Numbered from the stretch's first letter, positions 28,226-37,616 are shown. The stretch: 64,000 nt of DNA from Helicobacter jaachi (GCF_000763135.2 NZ_JRPR02000001.1:620001-684000); one strand, 5' to 3'. Numbers and translations: made by a program. Notes: generated from the sequence alone by a model not told the origin.

Positions 28226-29410
28226 ATGAGGAGAGTTTATGCAAAAAGGGTTGAGCTACTACAAGAATCTACAACTATCGCTATTAGCACGCTAGCTAAG
28301 GAGCTAAAAGCTAAAGGGCAAGATGTGCTTAATTTTTCTGCGGGCGAGCCTGATTTTGACACGCCAGAAGTGATTAAAGATGAAGCTATTAGGGCATTAA
28401 AGAGTGGATTTACTAAATATACGCCTGTGGCAGGTATCCCAGAGCTGCTTGATTCTATAAAGGATAAATTATCTCGCGAAAATGCCTTGCATTATGAAAG
28501 AAATGAAATTCTAGTGAGCAATGGAGCAAAACATAGCCTTTTCAACACCTTTCAAGCGCTTGTGAATAAGGGCGATGAGGTGATTATCCCAGCTCCATAT
28601 TGGGTTACTTACCCAGAGCTTGTAACTTTTAGCGGTGGGAAGCCTGTAATAGTGCAAACAACGGAGATGAGTGATTTTAAAATCACACCAAAGCAGCTTA
28701 AAGATGCTATCAGCAATAAAACAAAAATATTTGTGCTAAACACTCCCTCAAATCCCACAGGTATGGTTTATACTAAAGAAGAGCTGCAGGCTCTTGCAGA
28801 TGTGCTTAAAGATACAGATATTTGGGTGATAAGCGATGAAATGTATGAAAAGCTCATCTATGGTGTGAAATTCACATCAGCGGGCGCTATTAGCGAGGAT
28901 ATGCTACAGCGCACTATTACAATCAATGGTTTAAGCAAGGCAGTGGCGATGACAGGTTGGCGTATGGGCTATCTTGCTTGTAAGGATAAAAAGCTTGTCA
29001 AATTTATGGATAATTTGCAAAGTCAATGCACCTCAAATATCAATTCTATCACGCAAAAAGCCTCTATTGTAGCCCTAAAGGGTGAGGCAGATAGTGATAT
29101 TGAGGATATGCGCAGCGCGTTTGAAGAGCGTATGCGCTTTGCAAGTGATGCGATTAATAATATACAATTTTTGAATGTGCGCCAGCCACAAGGCGCGTTT
29201 TATTTATTTATTAATATCTCCCAGCTTCCTCAATATGGCGCAGATTCTATGAAATTATGCAAAGACTTGCTCACATCGCAAGGCGTAGCGCTCGTGCCCG
29301 GTTGTGCGTTTGGAATGGAGGGCTTTGTGCGCTTATCATTTGCTTGCTCTTTGGAGCAGCTAGAAGAGGGTGTGGCGCGTATTTCACAATTTGTCAAAAC
29401 GCTTTTGTGA
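28226..29410 (+). CDS. aspC: class I aminotransferase, aspartate aminotransferase type
   Basis: 394 residues. The PLP lysine lies in NGLSKAVAMTGWRMGYL (about 236), the substrate Asp in VISDEMYEKLIYG, and the early FSAGEPDFDTPEVIKDEA (about 38-55) marks subgroup I-gamma of aspartate aminotransferases. It links aspartate/oxaloacetate with glutamate. AAGGAGAGGGT precedes the ATG. Normal length and no sign of disturbance. Confidence 0.92.
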   Translation: MRRVYAKRVELLQESTTIAISTLAKELKAKGQDVLNFSAGEPDFDTPEVIKDEAIRALKSGFTKYTPVAGIPELLDSIKDKLSRENALHYERNEILVSNGAKHSLFNTFQALVNKGDEVIIPAPYWVTYPELVTFSGGKPVIVQTTEMSDFKITPKQLKDAISNKTKIFVLNTPSNPTGMVYTKEELQALADVLKDTDIWVISDEMYEKLIYGVKFTSAGAISEDMLQRTITINGLSKAVAMTGWRMGYLACKDKKLVKFMDNLQSQCTSNINSITQKASIVALKGEADSDIEDMRSAFEERMRFASDAINNIQFLNVRQPQGAFYLFINISQLPQYGADSMKLCKDLLTSQGVALVPGCAFGMEGFVRLSFACSLEQLEEGVARISQFVKTLL

Positions 29411-29473
29411 GAGTTTGCTTTTTGTGGGATTTAAGAGAAGTTGTAAAAGTAAGATAAACAAGTGCTAGATTTT

Positions 29474-30755
29474 ATGAGAGGACATGGAGTTTTTGCCCTA
29501 GCGCTTTGTTTGTGTATAGGCTATCTTTATTTGAGTAACACTGCACCAAAAGCAGAGCTTGACTTTAATAAACTCACTCTAATCCCGCTAGATTCCTATA
29601 ATTCTCACTTCACCCCCCCCCCCGCATAATCCTACACAGAATCTAGATTCTAAAAGCATAGAAAATATCATTTATTTTGATATTAAAAATACGCAAGCCT
29701 CTGCGCATGCAAGCGCAATAGTGGATATTTCAAGCATAAGTGCAGCAAGCTTTATGCTTTTATATTTTGGCGGTAGCAAGGAGGGGGCTAGAGATGTGGG
29801 TATTTATCAAAGTTTTTTTACGCCATCTAAGCAAGATGGGCGCAATTTTGGCACTTGGAGTGAGCCACACCGCCTTTTAGACGCAGATAGTCTCTCACAA
29901 ATGAGCGGAGTATTTATTAAAAAATTAGGTAATCCCATTACCTTTATGGATACGCAAGGCAGGGCGCATATATTTGTCGTAGGCGTGAGTATGGGTGGCT
30001 GGGCGACTAGCAGGATTTATTGGCTTATGCTGGATAGAAAAGATTTGCACACTTTGCACTATGTGAAAGCATTGCATATAAGCCCATTTTTAAATATCTC
30101 CCACCTTGTGCGCACGCCTGCTATGCTCACAAATGAGGGAGGCTTTATTTTGCCTATTTACCATGAGCTAGCGCGCAAATATCCGCTTTTGCTTACGTTT
30201 AGCCCACAATTAAAGCTAGATTCTATCATGCGCCCTACTCAAATGACTGCCCTTTTGCAGCCTAGCTTTGTTCCACTTAGCGCGCATACAAGTATTGGCA
30301 TTTATCGCACTTATAAAATGTATGACAACACACTTTTTGTAAGTATATGCGGGAGCGAGTGCGTTACAAAGCCTAGTAATCTTAAAAATTATGACAGCTC
30401 ATCAGTGCTTTTTAGTATGCAAGATTCTATATTTTTATTGCATAATAAACCCTCTAGCGCGCAAGGCAATAAACGCGAAGAGCTCTGGTTGTATAGGTTA
30501 GATAAAGTAAGCCTATCAGATTCTATAGTGCATTTTAAAGCACTTTTTATGCTTGATAATTTGCCATATAGTGAGGTGTCTTATCCAAGCGTAGCCGTAG
30601 GAATGGAAAGTATGGGAGAGACCATAGGAGGGGAGTTTGTGAGTATTGCTTATACTTATGGGCGCAAATTTATCCGCGTGGCGTTTGTGCCAAAAAGTAA
30701 GCTTATAGCGCATATAGATTCTAAAAATATAGAATCTAGCAAGGATAATAAATGA
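29474..30755 (+). CDS. sialidase-like secreted protein, frame broken at poly-C (phase-variable, OFF in this sequence)
   Basis: ATG at 29474 opens MRGHGVFALALCLCIGYLYL, a signal anchor, and reads to a C11 tract at 29613-29623. At eleven C the frame hits TAA at 29627. The long downstream frame (29721-30755 has an internal GTG) connects in frame only with 10 or 13 C. With ten it would be about 426 residues. The mature part has FMLLYFGGSKEGARDVGIYQ, then LLDADSLSQMSG and SHLVRTPAMLTNEGGFILP, which resemble BNR/sialidase-like folds; I do not see intact RIP or all Asp-box repeats, so enzyme activity is not assured. The next gene overlaps by ATGA. An assembly error is the alternative. Confidence 0.75.
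29613..29623 (+). repeat. homopolymeric C11 tract, phase-variation switch
   Basis: Eleven consecutive C within the start region of the sialidase-like gene. Slipped-strand changes of this tract move translation between an immediate stop (11 C) and a full protein (10 or 13 C). Poly-C/G tracts are established phase-variation elements in Campylobacter and Helicobacter surface genes. Confidence 0.85.
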
Positions 30756-31552
30756 GCTTCATAGTGTGTATGGGGATTAATCTAGCGGTGCTAGCTGGTA
30801 TAGTGTGGTGCTTACATAAGTGGCTTTTAAGGTGTAAATTACGCTATGTTCTAGGAGGTATGTTAGCGTGGCTTATTTTATTTAATGCGCCTATATCTGG
30901 CATATTTGCTACATCTAGTAGTTTTTATGTAAGTTTGTGTGGCTATATGTATGCTTTGTTTGATACGCCAAGTTTTATACTCATACTTTTAAGTGGCATT
31001 TATCTTGCGCGTTTTGTATGTGCAATGTCCATAGTGCGCGTAAGTAGCTCACAAAATTGCATAATAGAATCTAAACACACAGAATCTAGCACGATAAAAT
31101 CTTATAATCCAAAATCTCGCGCAATAACATCTAGCGTTATAGAATCTAACATTATAGAATCTAGCGCCACGCACCCTGCTTGGCTATATTCCGCGCTATA
31201 TACGCCATTTTTCCCTCCGCGTGTGCAGTATGTGTGGATTGGCTTTGGGCTAGTGCTTTATATGGGATTTTTAGGCTATTTTGTCGATATTTACCATTTA
31301 GGGTTTAAAATGCAGCTTTTTGTTTTGTCTATTTTATCCATTTTCTCCTATATTCTATGCGCGCGCAGTGGCTTTTTGCTGCTTATTTGTATGCTCGCGT
31401 ATGGGCTTAAGATTCTAGGTGATATGAATATTTTTAACTATTGCATTGACCCATTTTTGTGGATAGGGTGCATTATCGCAGCAATACTAAGGTTTGGTGG
31501 GGTGCTTGTGAGATTTTACTACGGAGGAAAGAATGGAGAGAAAGTGGCTTGA
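30752..31552 (+). CDS. polytopic membrane protein of the sialidase-like operon
   Basis: 266 residues with about six to seven membrane segments. A soluble loop (about 95-145) between segments contains four heptamer copies, read as Ile-Glu-Ser and Glu-Ser-Ser units; the family framework is otherwise hydrophobic. No motif is recognised. It overlaps the sialidase-like gene by ATGA and the next gene by 20 nt. Translation may therefore depend on the poly-C switch upstream. Confidence 0.7.
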   Translation: MSFIVCMGINLAVLAGIVWCLHKWLLRCKLRYVLGGMLAWLILFNAPISGIFATSSSFYVSLCGYMYALFDTPSFILILLSGIYLARFVCAMSIVRVSSSQNCIIESKHTESSTIKSYNPKSRAITSSVIESNIIESSATHPAWLYSALYTPFFPPRVQYVWIGFGLVLYMGFLGYFVDIYHLGFKMQLFVLSILSIFSYILCARSGFLLLICMLAYGLKILGDMNIFNYCIDPFLWIGCIIAAILRFGGVLVRFYYGGKNGEKVA

Positions 31553-33572
31553 GAAGCTCTTAATTAAATCAATTATTTTTGCCCTATTTTTATTTTTACT
31601 TTTTTTTGTATTAAAACTTTGCTTTGTGCTTTATAGTGGCGTGTATAATGGCGCCATAGGTGAGGCAAGGTGGAGCGAGTATTTTGGCGCATTTTTTAAT
31701 GGCTTGCGCTATGATTGCCGCTATATCGCAGGTTTAAGCATTACATATTTTGTGCTAGGACTTATATTCTTTTGGACAAAATTTCGTTGGTTTGTGCTGT
31801 GGATTTATGCGCTTTTAGTGGTGGTTTTGAGCCTTTTTATAGGCATTGCTGAAATGGTTTTTTATGAAATCTTTGATGATGTGTTTAATGCCAATTTGCT
31901 GGGGCTTATTTTTGATGACCAAAGGGCGATTTTCCACACAGGTATAAGCGGGCAGTATGGCATTAGCTTTAAAATCATAGCGTGGCTACTACTTAGTTTT
32001 GTATTTATGTGGCTTTATACAAAAACATTTAATGCCATATCGCGCGAGTATGAGCGCAATAGTTTTCATTCAATCCGCCGCACACATAGGGAATCTCCGC
32101 TGTCCTCTATTATTTTGTTTGTGATTTTTGCACTTTTTATGATGATATGTATTAATTCTGCTTTTAGTTTTAAGGGCGTGAGTTTAGACCAAGTCATTAA
32201 GCCTGTTGAAAATAACTTTTTACGCAAGGCTTCACCCGGGGCATTTCGTGACTTATATTTGGTGTATCGCGGCTATGCGAAAATCTCAAATTCCCACTTT
32301 AGTGACTATATTGAGCAGCGTCCCACCGAAGTGGTGGAGGAGTATTTTGGGCTAGATTCTAAAGCGCAGAGTTATAATCTTAAAGATTTGCTTGCCAAAA
32401 AGGTGAGCAATACCGCAGGCAAGCGCATTGATTATGTGTTTTATATCGTAGCAGAGAGTTTAAGTGAATGGTATTTTGATGAGGAGTTTGATGGTATTGG
32501 CTTAAGTGCTGGACTTAAATCGCTTTTGCAGGATAATCATGGCGCAAAAATTGGCGTGTTTTTAGAAAATGCTGGCTCTACGATTAAAAGTATGGATATT
32601 CATCTCACCGGGCTTTTTCAAACAGAAATCCCTGTGAATTCAGTCATCGGCACGTTAGAGCCTTTCATCACTTCCACAGGCGCAATTATGCAAAATCTAG
32701 GCTATAGGACTAATTTTTACTATGGCGGCAGCGGTATTTGGCAAAAGCTTGACCAATACACTGCCTCACAGGGCTTTGAGCAGATTTACTACAGCACGCA
32801 CATTATTAATAATGCTAAATTTAATGGCTATCCCTCGCCCTATGAAGGATTATGGGGAGCGTATGACCATCATCTTTTTGCCCTGGTGCGAGATAATGTC
32901 TTCAAAGAGCGCAACGCGCCAAGTTTTAATATGATTCTCACTACTTCTAATCACCCACCTTATGATGTGCCATTAGAGCAATTTGGCGTGCCATTAGAGC
33001 AGATTAGGGATTTTCTAGCGCATAATCCACGCTATGGTGAAAAAGGCGAGCGACTTATGGGGCATATTTGGTATGCCGATAAGGTTATCACGCGCTTTAT
33101 TCAAGATGTCTCGCGCGTGCTGCCAAACTCGCTTTTTGTGATTACTGGCGACCATTATGATAGAGAGTATCCTAACGCTTCGCTAAAAACGCGCAATAGC
33201 GTGCCTTTCATTTTGTATTCACCTGTGCTTGAGCTTAAAAAAATTGCCAATATCGGCTCGCATATTGATATTGCGCCTAGTGTAATTGAGCTTATCGCGC
33301 CCCATGATTATGTGTATCATAGCTTTGGCGAACCTTTAGTGAGCAATGATAATATGGCGCTTAATGAAAAAAATAGCGCGCTAGGCTACTTTAGTGTGGC
33401 TACAGATAGATTTGTGTATGACGGAGAGGGCGTGATTGAGTATTTTCATGAAGGCACAGCGCAGCATAATGATAAAGAGCTTGCTAAATCACTGTATAAA
33501 AGGCTACAGCAGGCTACAGCGCTTAGTTGGTGGATTCTCAAAAATGGCTATGAAGTGAGGGATACGCCATAG
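31533..33572 (+). CDS. LTA-synthase-like sulfatase-fold membrane enzyme
   Basis: 679 residues: about five N-terminal membrane segments (to about residue 225) and then a periplasmic alkaline-phosphatase/sulfatase-type domain. Residues matching the LtaS/MdoB metal and nucleophile set are seen in order: Glu in FYIVAESLSEW (about 308), Thr in AGSTIKSMD (about 349), His in TTSNHPPYD (about 473), and Asp-His in TGDHYDREY (about 539-540). The fold moves phosphoglycerol or phosphoethanolamine from lipid to an envelope glycan. Gram-negatives lack LTA, so the acceptor here is unknown. GGAGGAAAGA precedes the ATG inside the previous gene. Confidence 0.83.
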   Translation: MERKWLEKLLIKSIIFALFLFLLFFVLKLCFVLYSGVYNGAIGEARWSEYFGAFFNGLRYDCRYIAGLSITYFVLGLIFFWTKFRWFVLWIYALLVVVLSLFIGIAEMVFYEIFDDVFNANLLGLIFDDQRAIFHTGISGQYGISFKIIAWLLLSFVFMWLYTKTFNAISREYERNSFHSIRRTHRESPLSSIILFVIFALFMMICINSAFSFKGVSLDQVIKPVENNFLRKASPGAFRDLYLVYRGYAKISNSHFSDYIEQRPTEVVEEYFGLDSKAQSYNLKDLLAKKVSNTAGKRIDYVFYIVAESLSEWYFDEEFDGIGLSAGLKSLLQDNHGAKIGVFLENAGSTIKSMDIHLTGLFQTEIPVNSVIGTLEPFITSTGAIMQNLGYRTNFYYGGSGIWQKLDQYTASQGFEQIYYSTHIINNAKFNGYPSPYEGLWGAYDHHLFALVRDNVFKERNAPSFNMILTTSNHPPYDVPLEQFGVPLEQIRDFLAHNPRYGEKGERLMGHIWYADKVITRFIQDVSRVLPNSLFVITGDHYDREYPNASLKTRNSVPFILYSPVLELKKIANIGSHIDIAPSVIELIAPHDYVYHSFGEPLVSNDNMALNEKNSALGYFSVATDRFVYDGEGVIEYFHEGTAQHNDKELAKSLYKRLQQATALSWWILKNGYEVRDTP

Positions 33573-34426
33573 TGTCGCGCAACTGGTTACGCGAGAGTAG
33601 CGATGGAAGCCTAAGCGCGTATAATAGCGCATTTGATGAATGCTACCATAGTCTTAAAGATGGCGCGCTTAGCGAAACACTCCATAAGCATATATATCCC
33701 TCATTGGAGCATATTTGTGCGCTAGATTCTATAAATACAGAATCTGCTACAGAATCTAGCAGGGCAGATTCTATGTGTGGAGATTCTCTGCGCGCACTTG
33801 ATTGTGGCGCATTAGATTCTATAAATGCTCTAAATCTTAGCACTCCCCTTTATGTGCTTGATATTTGCTTTGGCTTGGGCTACAACAGCCTAGCACTTTT
33901 GGCAACACTCGCACAAAATGGCTTTAGTGGTAGGGTAGAAATCTACTCGCCTGAGCTTGATGAGAGTATCTTTACAAGACTACGCACATTTTCCTACCCT
34001 GCGCTAATAGAGGATTTTAAAGACAAAGATAAGATTTTGCATTTTTTAGAATCTGCACCCTATGGGGAGCTAAGCGCGTATGAAAGCAGGGCGAAGAATA
34101 TGGAGTTTAGGCTGCACATTTATAAAGCAGATGCGCTTAAGCTTTTGGCGCATTTGCCGCAGGGAGCGTTTCATATCGTGTATCAAGATGCATTTAGTCC
34201 CAAGAAAAATCCCACGCTGTGGAGTGAGGCATATTTTTGCTCTCTTGCGCGCTTGCTGCATACACAGGGCATTATCACTACTTATTCACAAAGCAAAGCC
34301 ATACGCACAAATGCACTTAATGCCGGACTTTATGTGTATGATTATGGTGCTAAACTTGTCCGCGCAGGCAGCCTTATGAGCAAAGCCCCATTGGCTTTAA
34401 AGCAAACAAGACAGATTCTATCATAG
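33572..34426 (+). CDS. tRNA 5-methylaminomethyl-2-thiouridine methyltransferase-like (MnmD/MnmC N-domain)
   Basis: 284 residues from a GTG at 33572, coupled to the previous stop (TAGTG). The DUF752 fold shows LYVLDICFGLGYNSLALLA (about 90-108), a later Asp in VYQDAFSPKKNPTLWSEAYF (about 207-226) and TTYSQSKAIRTNAL. In E. coli this domain of MnmC methylates the wobble uridine side chain; the FAD domain is absent here, as in single-domain MnmD. An insertion between residues 50 and 85 holds six heptamer copies (33724-33820) and looks tacked into the fold. It is the last gene of the four-gene operon. Confidence 0.8.
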   Translation: MSRNWLRESSDGSLSAYNSAFDECYHSLKDGALSETLHKHIYPSLEHICALDSINTESATESSRADSMCGDSLRALDCGALDSINALNLSTPLYVLDICFGLGYNSLALLATLAQNGFSGRVEIYSPELDESIFTRLRTFSYPALIEDFKDKDKILHFLESAPYGELSAYESRAKNMEFRLHIYKADALKLLAHLPQGAFHIVYQDAFSPKKNPTLWSEAYFCSLARLLHTQGIITTYSQSKAIRTNALNAGLYVYDYGAKLVRAGSLMSKAPLALKQTRQILS

Positions 34427-34456
34427 CTGTATTTTGTGAGAAAATTATAGAATCTC

Positions 34457-34584
34457 ACCTCAAAAACTAAGTTGATAGATTAGCTTTAGCCTAAGCTATA
34501 ACTTTATACTTTGAGGGCGCAAATTCGCGGCTCTGCCGTGAAATTGTAAGACCGCACGGCGCATAAACGCAACAAGTGCGGACA
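34457..34584 (+). repeat. structured intergenic repeat, copy B
   Basis: Plus-strand copy between convergent genes. Hairpin 1 keeps the lower stem AGTT-G-ATAG/CTAT-AACT; its top pairs TTAG with CTAA. Hairpin 2 is AATTCGCGGC-TCT-GCCGTGAAATT, hairpin 3 uses CCGCAC/GTGCGG, a compensated change from CCGCGC/GCGCGG in other copies. AGAATCT bounds both sides (34450 and 34590). No protein is coded. Confidence 0.9.
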
Positions 34585-34593
34585 TGATAGAAT

Positions 34594-35172
34594 CTAAATG
34601 CTAAAATCATAAAAACTCAATGTAATCATAATGCTTTCACTCTCAAATCTTTGTGCATGTATTTTCTTGCTTTTCTCCCTAAAGCCGCGCATATAGCCCA
34701 CGCTTATGCCATAGCCTTGCGCGATGTCAAAAAACAATTCCACGCGCGCAGTGCCGCCATATATATTATACTGCTCGCTACTTTGAGGCATTGCAAGATT
34801 ATTCATCTCTAGCCCACCTCCTACAAGGGCAATAATGCGCCCATTAAAGAGCCGATAACCCACTTGCGCGCCAAAAGATATGCCATATAGCCCATTTTTA
34901 TGCTCTGAGCCTGCCCTGCCATCGATATAAGCATTTAATAGCACATTTTGGCTCTCTCCAAACATCACGCCCCGTTTTAGCCCAAATAACACCGCACTGC
35001 GCTCATTTTTATAATGCTGCATTTTTGCATTAGTGATAGTAGTATGCACGCCACCAATGCTAAAGCTGCCAAAGCTATTATTGCTAGGAGCTACACCTGC
35101 TGGAGCAAAATCAAATCCATAGCTTACAAGGCTTATAAGCCCGCTATACAAAATCCCTCTTAGAAATCTCAT
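34594..35172 (-). CDS. small secreted beta-barrel-like outer membrane protein
   Basis: 192 residues from the ATG at 35172, coupled to the helicase stop by TAATG. The signal peptide is about 1-20 (MRFLRGILYSGLISLVSYGF). Alternating hydrophobic strands follow: GGVHTTITNAKM, NGLYGISFGAQVGYRL, YNIYGGTARVELFFDIAQGYGISVGYMRGF. This is the pattern of an 8-stranded OmpA-like or OMP_b-brl barrel. The end SIMITLSFYDFSI is typical of terminal strands. The family is not recognised more closely. Confidence 0.75.
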   Translation of the reverse strand: MRFLRGILYSGLISLVSYGFDFAPAGVAPSNNSFGSFSIGGVHTTITNAKMQHYKNERSAVLFGLKRGVMFGESQNVLLNAYIDGRAGSEHKNGLYGISFGAQVGYRLFNGRIIALVGGGLEMNNLAMPQSSEQYNIYGGTARVELFFDIAQGYGISVGYMRGFREKSKKIHAQRFESESIMITLSFYDFSI

Positions 35173-36773
35173 TAACCCCAAATACTCCCCGTGTATGGCT
35201 GGCTTCTATCGATATCATCATACCGCTTTTTCTTGTTGTGTTTAGCTCTGTCATTTTTGTCATACCTAGCATTTCTATCGTGTTTATCGTGTCTGCTTGC
35301 ATTTTTGCTTGAGGTTTTAGCGGGTTTTTTATTTGATTTATCGCTTTGATGTTCTTCTTCGAGCTTGGCGATTTGTTCTTTGCTTAATCCAATCTTAAAA
35401 TTATTATTTTTCTCCAGATAGAGTGAAATGAGTTTTAAGCAAAGCTGCGTGGTATCAATTTTATCTTTAAGCTTTTCGTAAATTGCTACAGATTTATCGC
35501 TTACTTTCGTGCGGGAAAGCTCTTGAGAGAATAAATCGCCGCTATATTCTTGTGCAATTTCACAAAGAGTGAGCTTAGCCTGCGTGATTTGCTTAATTTT
35601 ACTTAAATCCTTATACTCAAGCGGCGTAGCCAGCGTGATAGCCACGCCCTTTTTGCCCGCGCGCCCTGTTCTACCGATACGATGCACATAGCTTTCAGGA
35701 TTAAGCGGTATGTGGTAATTAAATACATGGCTTACATCGCTAATGTCTAGCCCGCGCGATGCCACATCAGTAGCCACTAAAATTTCTATCCTTTTTTCTT
35801 TAAAAGCCTTAATCGCCTCTCGCCTATCCCACTGCTCCATATCCCCATGCAGCGCCATAGCCTTAAAGCCGCGATTAACAAGGCGCGTAGCTAGCGCATC
35901 GGCTTCTTTTTTCATACGCGTAAAAATAATGCTCTTTGTGGGGTTTTGCGTCTCAATGAGGCGCACAATGGCTTCATCACGCTCGCCCTCATTGATGATG
36001 TAATACTGCTGCTCTATGTCTTTGTTGGTTACATCTGTGGGCGTGATTTTCACAAATGTGGGTTTGTCTAAAATACGCATAGCAAGCTGCTTAATAGGCT
36101 CTGGCATGGTGGCGGAAAAAAGCAGCGTTTGACGCGTGTTTGGCAAGAATTTAAAAATCTCTTCAATATCATCTAAAAAGCCCATATCAAGCATTTCATC
36201 GCTCTCATCAAGCACCACTACGCGCGGTGAGAAATGCTCAAGTCGCCCATTTTGTAAATGGTCTAGGAGTCTGCCCGGCGTAGCTACCATAATTTTTGGC
36301 TTTTTTTCTAATAAATCGCATTGGCGTTTGATACTCTGCCCACCATACATACAAATCGTTTTGATACGCCCATATCGCCCAAGTTTTAAAATCTCTTCAC
36401 TAATTTGCATAGTAAGCTCGCGCGTGGGCGTAATGATAAGCGCTTCAATATCTTTATTGCGGCTTAGCCCATTAAGGATAGGAATGACAAATGCCGCTGT
36501 CTTGCCTGTGCCTGTTTGGGCTTGCGCGATTAAATCTTTGCCTTGCAAAATAGCTGGAATGCTTTGGGCTTGCACAGGGCTAGGCGTGGTAAATCCTGCC
36601 TCTTTAATGCCCTTTAGCACAAAGTCTTTAAGTTTAAATACCTCAAAGCCCTCTTGCTTAGAATCTGGCTTTTTAGAATCTGCTAGCTCTTTTTGGGGTT
36701 TTAGTTGTGTAGATTCTGAATCTGTCTTATGTGTGTTTTGGTGAGAATCTGGGGATTGTGATTGATTATCCAT
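35172..36773 (-). CDS. DEAD-box ATP-dependent RNA helicase (motif II is DESD)
   Basis: 533 residues. The Q-motif GFTTPSPVQAQSIP is followed by Walker A AQTGTGKT (about 85-92), motif II VVLDESDEML (about 190), motif III SATMPEP, and motif VI HRIGRTGRAGK (about 362). The C-terminal tail is Lys, Asp and His-rich. It remodels RNA in ribosome assembly or RNA decay. Motif II reads D-E-S-D where the family has D-E-A-D; the Ala-to-Ser change is mild and activity is probably kept. ATG follows AAAGGTAAT. Confidence 0.93.
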   Translation of the reverse strand: MDNQSQSPDSHQNTHKTDSESTQLKPQKELADSKKPDSKQEGFEVFKLKDFVLKGIKEAGFTTPSPVQAQSIPAILQGKDLIAQAQTGTGKTAAFVIPILNGLSRNKDIEALIITPTRELTMQISEEILKLGRYGRIKTICMYGGQSIKRQCDLLEKKPKIMVATPGRLLDHLQNGRLEHFSPRVVVLDESDEMLDMGFLDDIEEIFKFLPNTRQTLLFSATMPEPIKQLAMRILDKPTFVKITPTDVTNKDIEQQYYIINEGERDEAIVRLIETQNPTKSIIFTRMKKEADALATRLVNRGFKAMALHGDMEQWDRREAIKAFKEKRIEILVATDVASRGLDISDVSHVFNYHIPLNPESYVHRIGRTGRAGKKGVAITLATPLEYKDLSKIKQITQAKLTLCEIAQEYSGDLFSQELSRTKVSDKSVAIYEKLKDKIDTTQLCLKLISLYLEKNNNFKIGLSKEQIAKLEEEHQSDKSNKKPAKTSSKNASRHDKHDRNARYDKNDRAKHNKKKRYDDIDRSQPYTGSIWG

Positions 36774-36882
36774 AATAAATTACCTTTGTTATGCTTAAGT
36801 TTAAGCGAAGTTAAAGGCGCGATTATAACAAAATTTGCATTTTTTGCTCATTAAAATTTATAAAAATATAATGGCACTTAGG

Positions 36883-36888
36883 TATAAT
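36883..36888 (+). promoter_or_regulatory. predicted -10 box of the ccdA operon
   Basis: TATAAT at 36883-36888, about 36 nt before the predicted start; a second TATAAT is at 36867-36872. Sited in the divergent gap between the helicase and ccdA genes. Confidence 0.45.
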
Positions 36889-36923
36889 ATTTAGACTTCA
36901 AACTTAAATTCTAAGGTAAAATT

Positions 36924-37616
36924 TTGGATAGGCTTTTGCAACTTTACGCCACTATGCCCTTTGCGGCAAGCTTTTTAGCGGGGATTCTCACATTTTTAAG
37001 CCCTTGTATTTTGCCGCTCATTCCCCCTTATATCTCTTATATTTCAGGTGTGGGTATTAATGAATTGCACCATCGCCACAAATATCGCATTATAGGCACT
37101 TCACTGCTTTTTATCGCTGGATTTTGTCTAGTATTTATCACGCTTGGGATTTTTGCTTCCTCTATGCTTGGGGAGCTATTTTCATTAGCATGGGTGCGCT
37201 ATGTTGCAGGGGGAATAGTGATTATTTTTGGGCTACATTTTTTATTTCACTTTCAATGGCAATTTTTATATAAACACGCGCAATTTAGGCTTAATCACAC
37301 ACGTTTTGGCGCTCTAGCGCCATTTGTGCTAGGCATTAGCTTTAGCATTGGCTGGAGTCCATGCGTGGGACCCATTCTAGCCTCAATCCTTACACTCTCT
37401 GTTTTTAATCCCACAAATGCGCTGTGGCTTATGCTGTGCTATTGTGCGGGGCTTGGGCTGGCGTTTTTACTAGTGGCTATATTTATTGATGTAAGCTTGC
37501 GGTGGTTAAAAAAACTCACGCCTTTCCTAAGGCTTATAGAAATGATTGCTGGGGTGCTTTTAATCGTTATTGGCGTGCTTATTATGATGCAAAAAACTGA
37601 TTTTTTGCTTATGTAG
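36924..37616 (+). CDS. ccdA: cytochrome c biogenesis protein CcdA
   Basis: 230 residues from a TTG at 36924 after TAAGGTAAAAT; an ATG at 36954 would give 220 residues and is the alternative. Six to seven membrane segments. The paired redox Cys lie in FLSPCILPLIPPYISY (about 24-39) and GWSPCVGPIL (about 150-159), as in DsbD-beta/CcdA. It passes electrons across the membrane to reduce apocytochrome c thiols. A pyrC-like gene follows as in H. pylori. Confidence 0.9.
   Translation: MDRLLQLYATMPFAASFLAGILTFLSPCILPLIPPYISYISGVGINELHHRHKYRIIGTSLLFIAGFCLVFITLGIFASSMLGELFSLAWVRYVAGGIVIIFGLHFLFHFQWQFLYKHAQFRLNHTRFGALAPFVLGISFSIGWSPCVGPILASILTLSVFNPTNALWLMLCYCAGLGLAFLLVAIFIDVSLRWLKKLTPFLRLIEMIAGVLLIVIGVLIMMQKTDFLLM

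Noticed and set aside
36924-37616. Pseudogene call for ccdA because of TTG start
   Set aside because: The protein is complete with both Cys motifs; unusual start codons are common here (GTG and TTG used by several genes).
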